Below are positions 35,022 through 47,289 of a stretch of 64,000 nucleotides of DNA, piece after piece. Source of the DNA: Nonomuraea angiospora. GTDB taxonomy: Bacteria; Actinomycetota; Actinomycetes; Streptosporangiales; Streptosporangiaceae. The stretch spans positions 9,548,001 through 9,612,000 of the forward strand of contig NZ_JADBEK010000001.1 of assembly GCF_014873145.1 (NCBI RefSeq), given 5' to 3'. Each line of letters starts with the position of its first letter. Position 1 is the first letter of the stretch. Below the pieces are notes generated by a model, which saw only the letters and a list, made by a program, of their open reading frames with translations, was not told the DNA's origin and made no database searches. The position numbers were made by a program, and so were the translations under genes.

Positions 35022-35324
35022 GTGAAGATCACTCTTGACATCAGCTTCAACGGGGCCCGCGGTCCGGTCACCCTCCGTGAAGCGGTCCAGCAGCTCAAAG
35101 CCCGGGATCTGGCCTGCACGGTGGCCGCCGACACCGTGGAGCAGAAAGTGACCGTCTTCTCCGCCTGCGTCGAGCGCGGGTTCACGCCGCTCCGCAGCGA
35201 GATCATGGCCGCCTACTACGTCGCCGAGCGCGACGCCACCTCCGAGGCGTTCGACCGGGGGCTCATCACCAGGGCCGAGCTGGAGATGCAGCACGCCGCC
35301 CTCGCGCGCAAACTTCTTTCTTAG
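35022..35324 (+). CDS. Small conserved-looking hypothetical protein
   Basis: 100 residues from GTG 35022, with GGAGG 9 nt upstream. I do not recognise the family. It has a short beta-rich start (KITLDISFNGARGPVTLREAV) and then mostly helical sequence ending AELEMQHAALARKLLS. There is no signal peptide, membrane segment or metal motif. The 78-bp gap from the divergent Usp gene could hold a shared promoter. Codon use is normal for the genome, supporting expression. Confidence 0.65.
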   Translation: MKITLDISFNGARGPVTLREAVQQLKARDLACTVAADTVEQKVTVFSACVERGFTPLRSEIMAAYYVAERDATSEAFDRGLITRAELEMQHAALARKLLS

Positions 35325-35416
35325 GACATTTCTCGACTTTTGGTCTTATGGTCGAGGCGCTTGACGGCGAGAGTTCGTAAGGTCGTGTCCATTGCCCATT
35401 CACGGATTGGACACAC

Positions 35417-37842
<2,426 letters not shown>

Positions 37843-37846
<4 letters not shown>

Positions 37847-38415
37847 GCCCACTCGTGGCGCGTCAGGAACGAGCGGTCGCCCGTGGCGTACTCGCTGAAG
37901 GCGGCCTGCACCTCCGCCAGCTCCGGCACCATGGTGCGGATGAGCGTGCCCTCCTTGTACTCCAGCTCGTAGCCGGGTGACACCTGCAGGAAGTGCCGCC
38001 CGAAGTTGACCAGGGCCACGAACGGGTTCTGCGCCGACAGCGTGGCGAGGACGTCGTGGACCAGGCCGAGGTCCGGGTCGTGGACGACCATGCCGTCGCC
38101 CGTGTGGAGCTGCATGCCCTCATAGACCCCCAGGGGCGCCACGTTGTGCACCAGGTCGCGCTGAGGGTCGTAGCAGACCAGCCCGTGCGCCCGCGCGATC
38201 GTGAACACCTGCGCGGACATCTCGTCCATCGTGTCCAGGTCCATCGTCACCAGCACGTGGCCCGGGTAGGTCGTGACCTCCCCGGGCAGCTCCTTGGCGA
38301 CGTCGGGTGCCTCCCCGGTCACAGGGGAGTCCCGCTTGACCGCCAGATAGGTGGCGCGGGCCTGGTCCCTGCTGATGGGCACCGGCTCGTCCCACACCAT
38401 CAACTCAACGCTCAT
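37843..38415 (-). CDS. Hypothetical cytoplasmic protein
   Basis: 190 residues from ATG 38415. I do not recognise a named family. The sequence begins SVELMVWDEPVPISRDQARATY and contains HGLVCYDPQRDLVHN, a pattern seen in proteins related to immunity or SMI-like domains of actinobacteria, but the link is weak. There is no signal or membrane segment. It is convergent with the dehydratase. A longer start at 38460 adds a low-quality N-terminus without a ribosome site. Confidence 0.75.
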
Positions 38416-38491
38416 CGGTCCATCTTGACGGACGGGCGCCGTACTCGCGCGACACGGCACCCCATGTGCCGGAAAGCCGTGCCGGACAAAG

Positions 38492-38911
38492 TTACGCGGG
38501 TTTCTCCGAATCCGGCACCAGCTCGACCGTGCAGGCGGCGCACCGCCGGGCCTCTGCGGGGATGTCGGTGAGGCATTCGGGGCACTGCTTGGTCGTGGCG
38601 TCCTTGTCCCGGTCGAGCAGGCTGATCAGCCGGGTCATCGGGGCCACGATCAGCCAGTACACGACGGCGGAGACCATGAGGAAGGTGAGGAGGTGGTTGA
38701 GGAAGTCGCCGTACTTGAACCGGCTGCCGTTGACGGTGAAGGAGTATTCGGCGAAGTTCGGCTGCCTGCCGCCGGTGACGGCGCCGATCAGCGGGGTGAT
38801 CAGGTCGGCGACGAGCGCCTGCACCAGGCCGCTGAAGGTGGCGCCGACGATCACCGCCACGGCGAGTTCGACGATGTTGCCGCGGAGTAAGAACTTCTTG
38901 AAGCCGCCCAT
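38492..38911 (-). CDS. mscL: Large-conductance mechanosensitive channel with zinc-ribbon tail
   Basis: 139 residues. The MscL core is clear: GFKKFLLRGNIVELAVAVIVG with the first helix, an extracellular loop containing FTVNGSRFKYGDFL, and the second helix at about 73-91. Family members end with an amphipathic helix; here a CPEC-x10-CAAC motif (Cys110, 113, 124, 127) is added at the cytoplasmic end, consistent with a small zinc ribbon. The pore opens under membrane tension and releases solutes during osmotic downshock. Confidence 0.94.
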   Translation of the reverse strand: MGGFKKFLLRGNIVELAVAVIVGATFSGLVQALVADLITPLIGAVTGGRQPNFAEYSFTVNGSRFKYGDFLNHLLTFLMVSAVVYWLIVAPMTRLISLLDRDKDATTKQCPECLTDIPAEARRCAACTVELVPDSEKPA

Positions 38912-39081
38912 GGCACCACCACGTAGCCAGGATCGGCGCCGGCAAACCATGCTTGGGCTCTGGGGGGACGGCTCACTTCGGTCAACTGGAATAACGACCT
39001 GGTGAGGATGGGAAGGAACAAAGCGGCTTGTCCGGGTGAGCGGGGGAACGGAACATGGGGAGAGACCGCAAGGGAGCCTCG

Positions 39082-41175
39082 ATGATCGAGATCTGGCCGG
39101 GAGACCCCTATCCGCTCGGGGCGACCTACGACGGTGCGGGCACGAACTTCTCGCTCTACACCGAAGTCGCCGACGCCGTCGAGCTGTGCCTGTTCGACGA
39201 GGACAACGTCGAGTCGCGGGTGCCGCTGACCGAGGTCGACGGGTTCATCTGGCACGGCTACCTGCCGGGGATCGGGCCGGGCCAGCGCTACGGTTACCGC
39301 ATCCACGGCCCGTACGAGCCGGCGCGCGGGCTGCGCTGCAACCCGGCCAAGCTGCTGCTCGACCCGTACGCCATGGCCATCGAGGGCGGCGTGTCCTGGA
39401 ACGAGGCGGTCTACGGCTACCGGTTCGGCCAGCCCGACACGCGCAACGACGCCGACTCGGCCCCGTACGTGCCGCGGTCCATCGTGATCAACCCGTTCTT
39501 CGGGTGGGGGCACGACCGGCCGCCCGCGACGCCGTACCACGACACCGTGATCTACGAGGCCCACGTGCGGGGGCTGACGGTCAGCCACCCCAAGATCCCC
39601 AAGCACCTGCGCGGCACGTACGCGGCGCTCGGCCACCCCGAGATCCTCGACCACCTCACCAAGCTCGGCGTCACGGCGTTGGAGCTCATGCCGGTGCACC
39701 AGTTCGTGACCGACCACATCCTGGAGCAGCGCGGCCTGTCCAACTACTGGGGCTACAACTCGATCGGGTTCTTCGCGCCCCACAACCGCTACTCCAGCCA
39801 GGGCCAGCGCGGCGGGCAGGTGCTGGAGTTCAAGGCCATGGTCAGGGCGCTGCACGAGGCGGGCATCGAGGTCATCCTCGACGTCGTCTACAACCACACC
39901 GCCGAGGGCAACCACCTCGGGCCCACGCTGGGGCTCAAGGGGATCGACAACGTCAACTACTACCGGCTGGTCGACAACGACCCGCGCTACTACGTGGACA
40001 CCACGGGCACGGGCAACAGCCTGCTCATGCGCTCGCCGCACGTCCTGCAGATGATCATGGACTCGCTGCGCTACTGGGTCATCGAGATGCACGTCGACGG
40101 GTTCCGCTTCGACCTCGCCTCGACGCTGGCCCGGGAACTGCACGAGGTCGACCGGCTGAGCTCGTTCTTCGACCTGGTGCAGCAGGACCCGGTCCTGTCG
40201 CAGGTCAAGCTGATCGCCGAGCCGTGGGACGTGGGGCCGGGCGGCTACCAGGTCGGCAACTTCCCATCGCGGTGGACGGAGTGGAACGGCCGCTACCGCG
40301 ACACGATCCGCGACCTGTGGCGCGGGCAGCCGGCCACGCTGCCCGAGTTCGGGTCCAGGTTCACCGGGTCGAGCGACCTCTACCAGGACGACAGCCGCCG
40401 CCCCGCGGCCTCGATCAACTTCGTCACCTGCCACGACGGCTTCACCCTGCAGGACCTCGTCTCGTACGACGGCAAGCACAACGAGGCCAACAAGGAGGGC
40501 AACCGCGACGGCACCGACGACAACCGGTCCTGGAACTGCGGCGAGGAGGGCCCGGCGGGCGACTCCGTGGAGGCGCTGCGCGAGCAGCAGAAACGCAACT
40601 TCCTCACCACGCTCTTCCTGTCGCAGGGCGTGCCGATGCTCTCCCACGGCGACGAGCTCGGCCGCACCCAGAAGGGCAACAACAACGGCTACTGCCAGGA
40701 CAACGAGCTGACCTGGGTCGACTGGTCCGACGTGCGGGAGAACTGGCTGCTGCTGGAGTTCACGCAGAGCCTGGCCGCGCTGCGCAAGCGGCATCCGGTC
40801 TTCCGCCGCAGGCGCTTCTTCTACGGCAAGCCGGTACGCGGGCTCAACGACATCGCCTGGCTCACGCCGTCCGGCGAGGAGATGACGGACGGCGACTGGA
40901 ACGTCGGATACGCCAAGTCGCTGGCCGTGTTCCTCAACGGCGACGCCATCACCGAGCCCGACCGGCGGGGCCGCCCGATCAGGGATGACTCGTTCCTGCT
41001 GCTGTTCAACGCCCACTACGACACGATCAAGTTCACGATCCCCAAGGACTACGGCGAAATGTGGCACACGGAGATCGACACCGCCATGCCGATCATGCTC
41101 GACGCGCCGATGTGCCGCGGCGGGGAGGCCATCGAGGTGCCCGGACGCAGTGTGCGGGTGCTGCGCCGTGTCTAG
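39082..41175 (+). CDS. glgX: Glycogen debranching enzyme GlgX
   Basis: 697 residues. An N-terminal CBM48-like domain (YPLGATYDGAGTNFSLY) precedes a GH13 barrel with DVVYNHTAEGN, nucleophile Asp in DGFRFDLAST, acid/base Glu in LIAEPWDVG and TCHDGFTLQD. It hydrolyses alpha-1,6 branches of glycogen. ATG 39082 has AAGGGAG 6 nt upstream; ATG 39055 is the alternative. It is the first gene of a glgX-treY-treZ operon that feeds linear maltodextrins into trehalose formation. Confidence 0.96.
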   Translation: MIEIWPGDPYPLGATYDGAGTNFSLYTEVADAVELCLFDEDNVESRVPLTEVDGFIWHGYLPGIGPGQRYGYRIHGPYEPARGLRCNPAKLLLDPYAMAIEGGVSWNEAVYGYRFGQPDTRNDADSAPYVPRSIVINPFFGWGHDRPPATPYHDTVIYEAHVRGLTVSHPKIPKHLRGTYAALGHPEILDHLTKLGVTALELMPVHQFVTDHILEQRGLSNYWGYNSIGFFAPHNRYSSQGQRGGQVLEFKAMVRALHEAGIEVILDVVYNHTAEGNHLGPTLGLKGIDNVNYYRLVDNDPRYYVDTTGTGNSLLMRSPHVLQMIMDSLRYWVIEMHVDGFRFDLASTLARELHEVDRLSSFFDLVQQDPVLSQVKLIAEPWDVGPGGYQVGNFPSRWTEWNGRYRDTIRDLWRGQPATLPEFGSRFTGSSDLYQDDSRRPAASINFVTCHDGFTLQDLVSYDGKHNEANKEGNRDGTDDNRSWNCGEEGPAGDSVEALREQQKRNFLTTLFLSQGVPMLSHGDELGRTQKGNNNGYCQDNELTWVDWSDVRENWLLLEFTQSLAALRKRHPVFRRRRFFYGKPVRGLNDIAWLTPSGEEMTDGDWNVGYAKSLAVFLNGDAITEPDRRGRPIRDDSFLLLFNAHYDTIKFTIPKDYGEMWHTEIDTAMPIMLDAPMCRGGEAIEVPGRSVRVLRRV

Positions 41176-43297
41176 GCCCTCTTCCACCTACCGGGTGCAG
41201 CTGACCCCCGACTTCGGCTTCGCCCAGGTGGCCGAGATCGCCGGCTACCTGCGCGACCTCGGCGTGAGCCACGTCTACCTGTCGCCGATCCTGCAGTCCA
41301 CGCCGGAGTCGCGGCACGGCTACGACGTCACCGACCACTCCAGGATCAGGGAGGAGTTCGGCGGGGCGACGGGGTTCAGGGAGATGGCGCAGCAGCTCGC
41401 CGCCCATGACCTGGGCATCGTGGTGGACATCGTGCCCAACCACATGAACACGGTCAACGCTCAGTTCTGGTCCGTGCTCAAGGACGGGCCCGCCTCGCCG
41501 TACGCGCACTGGTTCGACATCGACTGGCAGGACGGGAAGGTCGCGCTGCCCGTGCTCGGCGACGACACGGAGCCGTACGTGCACGGCGACGTGGTGCGCT
41601 ACCACGGGCACACCTACCCCTACCCCGGCCACTACCGGCTGGTCGACTGGCGCGAGGGGCCCGGCTACCGGCGCTTCTTCGACGTGTCCTCCTTAATCGG
41701 CCTGCGGGTGGAGGATCCGTCGGTGCTGTTCGCCACGCACGAGGTGATCTTTTGGCTGCTCGACGAGGGGCTGGTGGACGGGCTGCGGGTCGACCACCCC
41801 GACGGGCTGGCCGACCCGCGGGGCTACCTCGAACGGCTGCGCGCCAGGGCGGGCGAGACCTGGACCGTGGTCGAGAAGATCCTCATCGGGCCCGAGCGGC
41901 TGCCGGGCGACTGGGCCTGTGACGGCACCAGTGGCTACGACGTGCTCAACCGGGTGAACGGGCTCTTCGTCGATCCCGACGGCAAAGCACCACTGGTCCA
42001 GCTTTTTGCCGACATAACCGGGCAGCCCTCCGAGTACCGGCCCGTGATGGCGGAGGCCAAGCGGGAGGTGATCGACCTGTTCTTCGGCGCCGAGGTCGCG
42101 CGCCTGGCCAGGGCCGCCCGGCAGGACCCCGCCGCCGTGCGCGAGCTGCTGGCCGCGATGCCGGTCTACCGCGCGTACGTGGTGCCCGGCGAGCCGCCGC
42201 CGCCCGAGTCCGTCGAGATCGTCGAGCTGGCCGCCGAGGCGTGCTCGCCCGCCGTGCTGCCGCTGGCCCGCGAGGTCCTGTACGGCTCCGACGAGGCGAT
42301 CGTACGGTTCCAGCAGGCGTGCGGGCCCGTCATGGCCAAGGGCGTGGAGGACACGGCGCTCTACCGGTGGTATCCGCTGGCGTGCCTCAACGAGGTGGGC
42401 GGGGAGCCGGACGCGTTCGGGGTGCCGGTGGAGGACTTCCACGACTTCTGCGCCGAGCTGCGGCCGTACACGATGACCACGCTGTCCACGCACGACACCA
42501 AGCGGTCGGAGGACGTGCGGGCGCGGCTGTCGGTGCTGTCGGAGCTGCCCGAGGAGTGGGCCGCGGCGGTGGCGTCGTGGTCGGCCTCGGTGTGCTTCGA
42601 CCCGCAGCTGGACTATCTGGGCTGGCAGAACCTCATGGCGGCCTGGCCGATCTCGGTCGAGCGGTTCACGGACTACCTGCTCAAGGCGGCGCGGGAGGCC
42701 AAGACCGCCATTTCCTGGATAAATCCGGATCCGTCCTATGAGCGCGGGTTGCGGGAGTTCGCGGCTGCGGCGGTGCGGCAGCCGGTCGGCGAGTTCACCG
42801 CGCGGATCGAGCCCTACGCCATGTCCAACTCGCTCGGGGCCAAGCTCGTGCAGCTCATGATGCCCGGGGTGCCCGATGTGTACCAGGGCAACGAGACGAC
42901 CGACTTCTCGCTGGTCGACCCGGACAACCGGCGGCCGGTGACCTACCCCCGCAAACCCGAGACCGCGTGGGACGCGGCCAAGCTGCTGGTGACGGCGCAG
43001 GCGCTGCGGCTGCGCCGCCGTCTCGGGGGAGCGGCGCCGTACCGGCCGCTGTGGGCGGAGGGGCCGGCGGCGTCGCACGTGATCGCCTTCGCCCGCGGGG
43101 AGCGGCCGCAGGCCGTCGCGGTCGCCACCCGGCTTCCCGTGCGTCTGGCCCGGTGCGGATGGGGCACCACGTCCCTGACGCTTCCCGGCGGGACCTGGCG
43201 GGACCTGCTCACCGGCGGCCTCTACACGGGGCGGATCCCGCTCGCGCACCTGCTCGGTCAGTATCCGGTCTCACTGCTGGAGCGACATGATCTTTGA
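41168..43297 (+). CDS. treY: Maltooligosyl trehalose synthase TreY
   Basis: 709 residues. TreY features: SSTYRVQLTPDFGFAQ at the N-terminus, HVYLSPILQSTPESRHGYDV, DIVPNHM, nucleophile Asp in DGLRVDHPDGL and Glu in TVVEKIL. It rearranges the reducing-end linkage of maltodextrins into a trehalose unit. GTG 41168 overlaps the glgX stop by 8 bp. The next gene encodes the hydrolase partner. Confidence 0.96.
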   Translation: MSRPSSTYRVQLTPDFGFAQVAEIAGYLRDLGVSHVYLSPILQSTPESRHGYDVTDHSRIREEFGGATGFREMAQQLAAHDLGIVVDIVPNHMNTVNAQFWSVLKDGPASPYAHWFDIDWQDGKVALPVLGDDTEPYVHGDVVRYHGHTYPYPGHYRLVDWREGPGYRRFFDVSSLIGLRVEDPSVLFATHEVIFWLLDEGLVDGLRVDHPDGLADPRGYLERLRARAGETWTVVEKILIGPERLPGDWACDGTSGYDVLNRVNGLFVDPDGKAPLVQLFADITGQPSEYRPVMAEAKREVIDLFFGAEVARLARAARQDPAAVRELLAAMPVYRAYVVPGEPPPPESVEIVELAAEACSPAVLPLAREVLYGSDEAIVRFQQACGPVMAKGVEDTALYRWYPLACLNEVGGEPDAFGVPVEDFHDFCAELRPYTMTTLSTHDTKRSEDVRARLSVLSELPEEWAAAVASWSASVCFDPQLDYLGWQNLMAAWPISVERFTDYLLKAAREAKTAISWINPDPSYERGLREFAAAAVRQPVGEFTARIEPYAMSNSLGAKLVQLMMPGVPDVYQGNETTDFSLVDPDNRRPVTYPRKPETAWDAAKLLVTAQALRLRRRLGGAAPYRPLWAEGPAASHVIAFARGERPQAVAVATRLPVRLARCGWGTTSLTLPGGTWRDLLTGGLYTGRIPLAHLLGQYPVSLLERHDL

Positions 43298-45005
43298 GGT
43301 CTGGGCACCGAAGGCCACTGCTGTCGAACTGTCCGTCGCGGACGCACCCCACGCGATGTCGCGCGGGGAGGGGGGCTGGTGGTCGGTCGAGGTGGCGGGG
43401 GCCTCGCACGGCACGCGGTACGCGTACCGGGTGGACGGCGGCGGGCCGTACCCGGATCCGCGGTCGCGGCGGCAGCCCGAGGGCGTCTTCGGGCCGAGCG
43501 CCGTCTACGAGCACGCTCGCTTCACCTGGTCCGACCACGAGTGGAAGGGCCGCGACCTGCGGGGGGCGGTGATCTACGAGCTGCACGTGGGGACGTTCAC
43601 GCCGGAGGGGACGTTCTCGGCGGCCGTCGAGAAGCTGCCGCACCTGGTGGAGCTGTCGGTCGACTTCGTCGAGGTCATGCCGGTCGCGCCCGTGCCCGGG
43701 GAGCGGAACTGGGGTTATGACGGGGTGGATCTGTACGCGGTCAACGAGACGTACGGGGGGCCTGACGGGCTCAAGTCGTTCGTGGACGCGTGCCATCGGG
43801 CGGGGATCGGGGTCATCCTGGACGTCGTCTACAACCATCTCGGCCCGTCGGGGAACTTCCTGCACCCCTTCGCCCCCTATTTTTCCGGATTTAAGGGCAG
43901 TTATTGGGGCGATGCGGTCAATTTGGATGGGCCGGGCTCCGACGAGGTGCGGCGCTACTTCGTCGGCAACGCCGTGCAGTGGCTGCGCGACTACCACATC
44001 GACGGGCTGCGGCTGGACGCCGTCCACGCGCTGCACGACCGCCGCGCCGAGCACCTGCTGGCGGAGCTGTCGGCGGAGGTGGACGCGCTGGCCTGCTCGC
44101 TCGGCCGCCCGCTGTCCCTGATCGCCGAGTCCGACCTGAACGACCCGCGCATGGTGCGCTCGCTCGACGCCGGCGGCCTGGGCATGACCGCCCAGTGGTG
44201 CGACGACGTCCACCACGCCCTGCACTGCGCGGTGAGCGGCGAGTCCCACGGCTACTACGCCGACTTCGCCTCCCTGCCGGCGCTGGCCAAGGTGCTGACC
44301 TCGGGAGTGCTCCACGACGGCACCTACTCCTCCTTCCGCGACCGCTCCCACGGCCGCCCCTTCACGGGCGTACCCGGCCACCGGCTGGTCGCCTGCCTCC
44401 AGAACCACGACCAGATCGGCAACCGCCCCGGCGGCGACCGCCTGCCCGTCCCCGCACTCAAACTGGGCGCGGGCCTGCTGCTGACCTCGCCGTTCACGCC
44501 CATGCTGTTCATGGGGGAGGAGTGGGGGGCGCGCACGCCGTTCCTGTTCTTCTCCGATCACGTCGAACCCGCGCTGCGGGAGAGCGAGGCGGTGCGGCGG
44601 GAGCGGGAGTTCGAGGGGTTCGGGTACGTCTGGGACGCGCCCGACCCGTCGGACGAGGACACGTTCCTGCGCTCGAAACTGGACTGGAGCGAGGTGAAGG
44701 AGGAGGAGCACTGGTCGCTGCTGTGCTGGTACCGCGACCTCATCGCCCTGCGCAAGGCCCTGCCCGAACTGTCCGACCCGCGCATGGACCGGGTCAGGGT
44801 GGAGGTGGATCCGCTGGGGAAGTGGCTGGTGATGTGGCGGGGGTCGCTGGCGGTGGCGGTGAACTTCGCCCAGGACACGGCCACCGTACCGGTGCCCTCC
44901 GGGACGGTGCTGCTGGCCTCGGACGACCCGGTCATGGCGGACGGCCACTCCCTGCGCCTTCCCGCCCAATCCATGGCCATCTGCAAACCTCACTCCAACC
45001 CGTGA
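43287..45005 (+). CDS. treZ: Malto-oligosyltrehalose trehalohydrolase TreZ
   Basis: 572 residues. An N-terminal E-set domain (FEVWAPKATAVELSV) precedes a GH13 barrel with nucleophile Asp in DGLRLDAVHAL, acid/base Glu in LIAESDLND, and QNHDQIGNR. It releases trehalose from maltooligosyltrehalose. It overlaps treY by 11 bp. Together GlgX, TreY and TreZ form the ATP-independent glycogen-to-trehalose route used for osmotic and desiccation protection. A repeat-rich gap follows. Confidence 0.96.
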   Translation: MIFEVWAPKATAVELSVADAPHAMSRGEGGWWSVEVAGASHGTRYAYRVDGGGPYPDPRSRRQPEGVFGPSAVYEHARFTWSDHEWKGRDLRGAVIYELHVGTFTPEGTFSAAVEKLPHLVELSVDFVEVMPVAPVPGERNWGYDGVDLYAVNETYGGPDGLKSFVDACHRAGIGVILDVVYNHLGPSGNFLHPFAPYFSGFKGSYWGDAVNLDGPGSDEVRRYFVGNAVQWLRDYHIDGLRLDAVHALHDRRAEHLLAELSAEVDALACSLGRPLSLIAESDLNDPRMVRSLDAGGLGMTAQWCDDVHHALHCAVSGESHGYYADFASLPALAKVLTSGVLHDGTYSSFRDRSHGRPFTGVPGHRLVACLQNHDQIGNRPGGDRLPVPALKLGAGLLLTSPFTPMLFMGEEWGARTPFLFFSDHVEPALRESEAVRREREFEGFGYVWDAPDPSDEDTFLRSKLDWSEVKEEEHWSLLCWYRDLIALRKALPELSDPRMDRVRVEVDPLGKWLVMWRGSLAVAVNFAQDTATVPVPSGTVLLASDDPVMADGHSLRLPAQSMAICKPHSNP

Positions 45006-45131
45006 GGGGGTGGGCTCGATTCGCGGCGCGGGGTCGTAGTTCGTCGGGCGGGCTCTTCGACCCGGCCCCGACCCCGCCGTAACGCTGGCCGGCGCTCATA
45101 ACGCCCCTACCGCACCCACCACGCAACCGCC

Positions 45132-45227
45132 GTGCCCGTCCGGCCTGCGCGTGTCCGTCCGGCCTGCGCGTGTCCGTCCGGCCTGCGCGTGTCCGTCCGG
45201 CCTGCGCCGTGCCCGTGCGGCTTGCGC
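45132..45227. repeat. 19-bp tandem repeat, five units
   Basis: GTGTCCGTCCGGCCTGCGC is repeated at 45151, 45170 and 45189. A variant with one change begins at 45132 and a degenerate 20-bp copy at 45208. Confidence 0.95.
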
Positions 45228-45510
45228 TCCCGCCCTCACTGGCAACAGGACCCGCACCGATCTCCGCGCTCTCCGGGGGCGTGGGGCTTGGAGTGCTCCG
45301 GGCTCGGGGTGCTTCAGATGCCCTGCGGTCCCAGGCACCTCGTGGCTCCAGGCGCCCTGTGGCCCTCGGCGCGCTGATATCGACGAGCCGGGCGTGACGC
45401 GCGCCTGCTCGGGCCTGCGCAGGCCCGCCCAACGGGGGGCCTACCCCGCACGAGCCCTCGGGGGCCTGCCCCGCATGGGCCCACGGGTGCCTGCCCCGCA
45501 CGAACCCATA

Positions 45511-45538
45511 GGGGCCTGCCCTGCGCAGGGCAGGCCCC
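45511..45538. terminator. Perfect 28-bp palindrome, likely bidirectional terminator
   Basis: GGGGCCTGCCCTGC is followed directly by its reverse complement. Related GGGGCCTGCCCC units precede it and GGCCCCGTCCCGT units follow. It lies between the convergent treZ and serine hydrolase genes, where termination from both sides is needed. Confidence 0.6.
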
Positions 45539-45612
45539 GTCCCGTCAGGCCCCGTCCCGTACTGGGCAGGCGGCCCGACTCGGCCAAGATCTCAGGCGCT
45601 CGGCCCTAGGCG

Positions 45613-47052
45613 CTAGGGATAGCGCCGCTTCTCGTAGTCATCGATGATCTTGCCGAGCTTGGCGAACTTCTCGGTGAACCAGACGTTCTCGGCGCCCGTC
45701 GGCGGGCGGTTGGAGTCCACGTACTGGTAGCCGAGGTTGGAGAACATCGTGACGACGTAGGTGCGACCGCCCTTGCCGGGCAGGGCCTTCACGATGCCCG
45801 CGTCGGCGCCGGAGTTGTTCACCCAGCCGTTCTTGTGGGCGTACGTCACCTCGGCCGCCTCGTTGCACGGCCGTACGTCGTGGCCGTACGCGATGCCCTG
45901 GCCGGGGATGGTCACGGTGCCGTCGGCGCCGATCCACCGCGAGGGCGTGAGCTGCGGGATGCCCGGGGCGGGGTAGGCGGCGCCACACCAGTTGGTGGTC
46001 GACAGAGCGACGTTCATGCCCTGATCGCCGAGCTTGCCCTTGAAGAACGCGCGGGAGGCGTCGCTGAGGACGGCGGCGGTGACGGCGGTGCCGTTGGGAG
46101 CCGTCCACAGGGTGCCCAGGCCGCCGTTGACCAGCATCAGCAGCTTGGCCGTGTCGAGCGAGCTCATGGTGACGGGGTTGCCCCAGCGTGCGCCGTTGGC
46201 CGGGTTGGTGTTCTTGAGCTGCAGCGTCTCCAGGCCCAGGTCCTGGAAGGTCTGGTTGAGGCCGTCTACCGCGCTGCGGTCGTGCAGCAGCTTGACCATG
46301 GCACAGGTGGCGGCGTTGGACGACCAGGTGAGTGAGGCGTCGAGATAGTTGCGGACCGTGTTGCTGCTGGCCGGGCCACACAGCGAGCTGATCGTCGTCG
46401 GCTGGTAGTCGTAGGTGTCGTCGAGCGAGATCTGGCCCTGGTCCACCAGGCGCAGCACCCCGAAGGCCACCATCAGCTTCAGCACCGACGCGGGGTAGGG
46501 GCTCATGAAGTCGATGGAGGCGTTCTCGCGGTCCGGCACCACGTCGATGGTGCCCTGACCGTGGTTGGCGTACCAGCCGGCGTCGTCCCACTGCCGCCAG
46601 CGGACATCCGTGGTGTGCAGGTTGCGGTCGACCGGTACGACCTTCCCGTCCGGATACTGCGGGCTCATCAGCACGGTGCCCGAGGAGACGGGGCGGCCCG
46701 CGCGGTTCAGCTCGATGACGGTCAGGTCGATCTGCGGCTGCTGCGAGATCGGCTCGGCCGCCGCGACGGCCGAGAGCAGGTCAGCCTTCTTCGGCGGCTT
46801 CCTTGCCTCCTTGTCGACGCTGTCCTGCCGCAGCGCGTTCAACCCGGCCGTACCGACGGGCGGATTGGTGTCCAGGACCTGCTCGAACTGCAACTGGTCG
46901 AGAGCCCGGCGTAAGTGATGCGCGAGCACGCTCGCGGAGCCGTCCTCCGCCGCGGCGGCCGGAGGCGGCGCGACCAGACCACCCAGCAGTACGGCTGCGG
47001 TGGCGAGCCCGGCGAGACCTCGACTTCGATTTCTGGATCTTGAGAGGTTCAC
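45613..47052 (-). CDS. Secreted class A beta-lactamase-like serine hydrolase
   Basis: 479 residues from GTG 47052. A Sec signal peptide with positive N-region and AAAAE-type cleavage area ends near residue 35. The catalytic S-x-x-K is in YPASVLKLMVAFG, the second element is SSN in WSSNAATCAMV, and the KTG-like element reads HKNGW. The region before the catalytic domain (about 40-180) is extra. Such proteins are usually D,D-peptidases or penicillin-interacting hydrolases; beta-lactamase activity is not certain. It stands alone. Confidence 0.85.
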   Translation of the reverse strand: MNLSRSRNRSRGLAGLATAAVLLGGLVAPPPAAAAEDGSASVLAHHLRRALDQLQFEQVLDTNPPVGTAGLNALRQDSVDKEARKPPKKADLLSAVAAAEPISQQPQIDLTVIELNRAGRPVSSGTVLMSPQYPDGKVVPVDRNLHTTDVRWRQWDDAGWYANHGQGTIDVVPDRENASIDFMSPYPASVLKLMVAFGVLRLVDQGQISLDDTYDYQPTTISSLCGPASSNTVRNYLDASLTWSSNAATCAMVKLLHDRSAVDGLNQTFQDLGLETLQLKNTNPANGARWGNPVTMSSLDTAKLLMLVNGGLGTLWTAPNGTAVTAAVLSDASRAFFKGKLGDQGMNVALSTTNWCGAAYPAPGIPQLTPSRWIGADGTVTIPGQGIAYGHDVRPCNEAAEVTYAHKNGWVNNSGADAGIVKALPGKGGRTYVVTMFSNLGYQYVDSNRPPTGAENVWFTEKFAKLGKIIDDYEKRRYP

Positions 47053-47289
47053 CGCGCCACTCTAGCCAGCGATCAAGTGGGCGGCGCGAAATATCTTGGA
47101 CTACTTGATCTACGGACTGACGGGCGGCGGCTGTCGTGCCTACTGGCCGCTTCCTGAGACTCCGCGCACGTCACGCGTCTCCGACGCAGACCGTGGTTCC
47201 TGCTGACCAACTGCCCGGAGCCACCGCAAAGCCGCTCGGACGCGGCCTGACGATCAGCGCGGACGGACGATCGGCACGGGCGTCGCCCT

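Larger units (their letters stand above)
45006..45612. other. Repeat-rich intergenic region after treZ
   Basis: About 600 bp without a convincing gene. It contains five 19-bp tandem repeats (45132-45227), a run of GGGGCCTGCCCCGCA-like units at about 45395-45510, and a perfect 28-bp palindrome (45511-45538). Open frames here are short, in several frames at once, and are by-products of the repeats. Confidence 0.75.
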
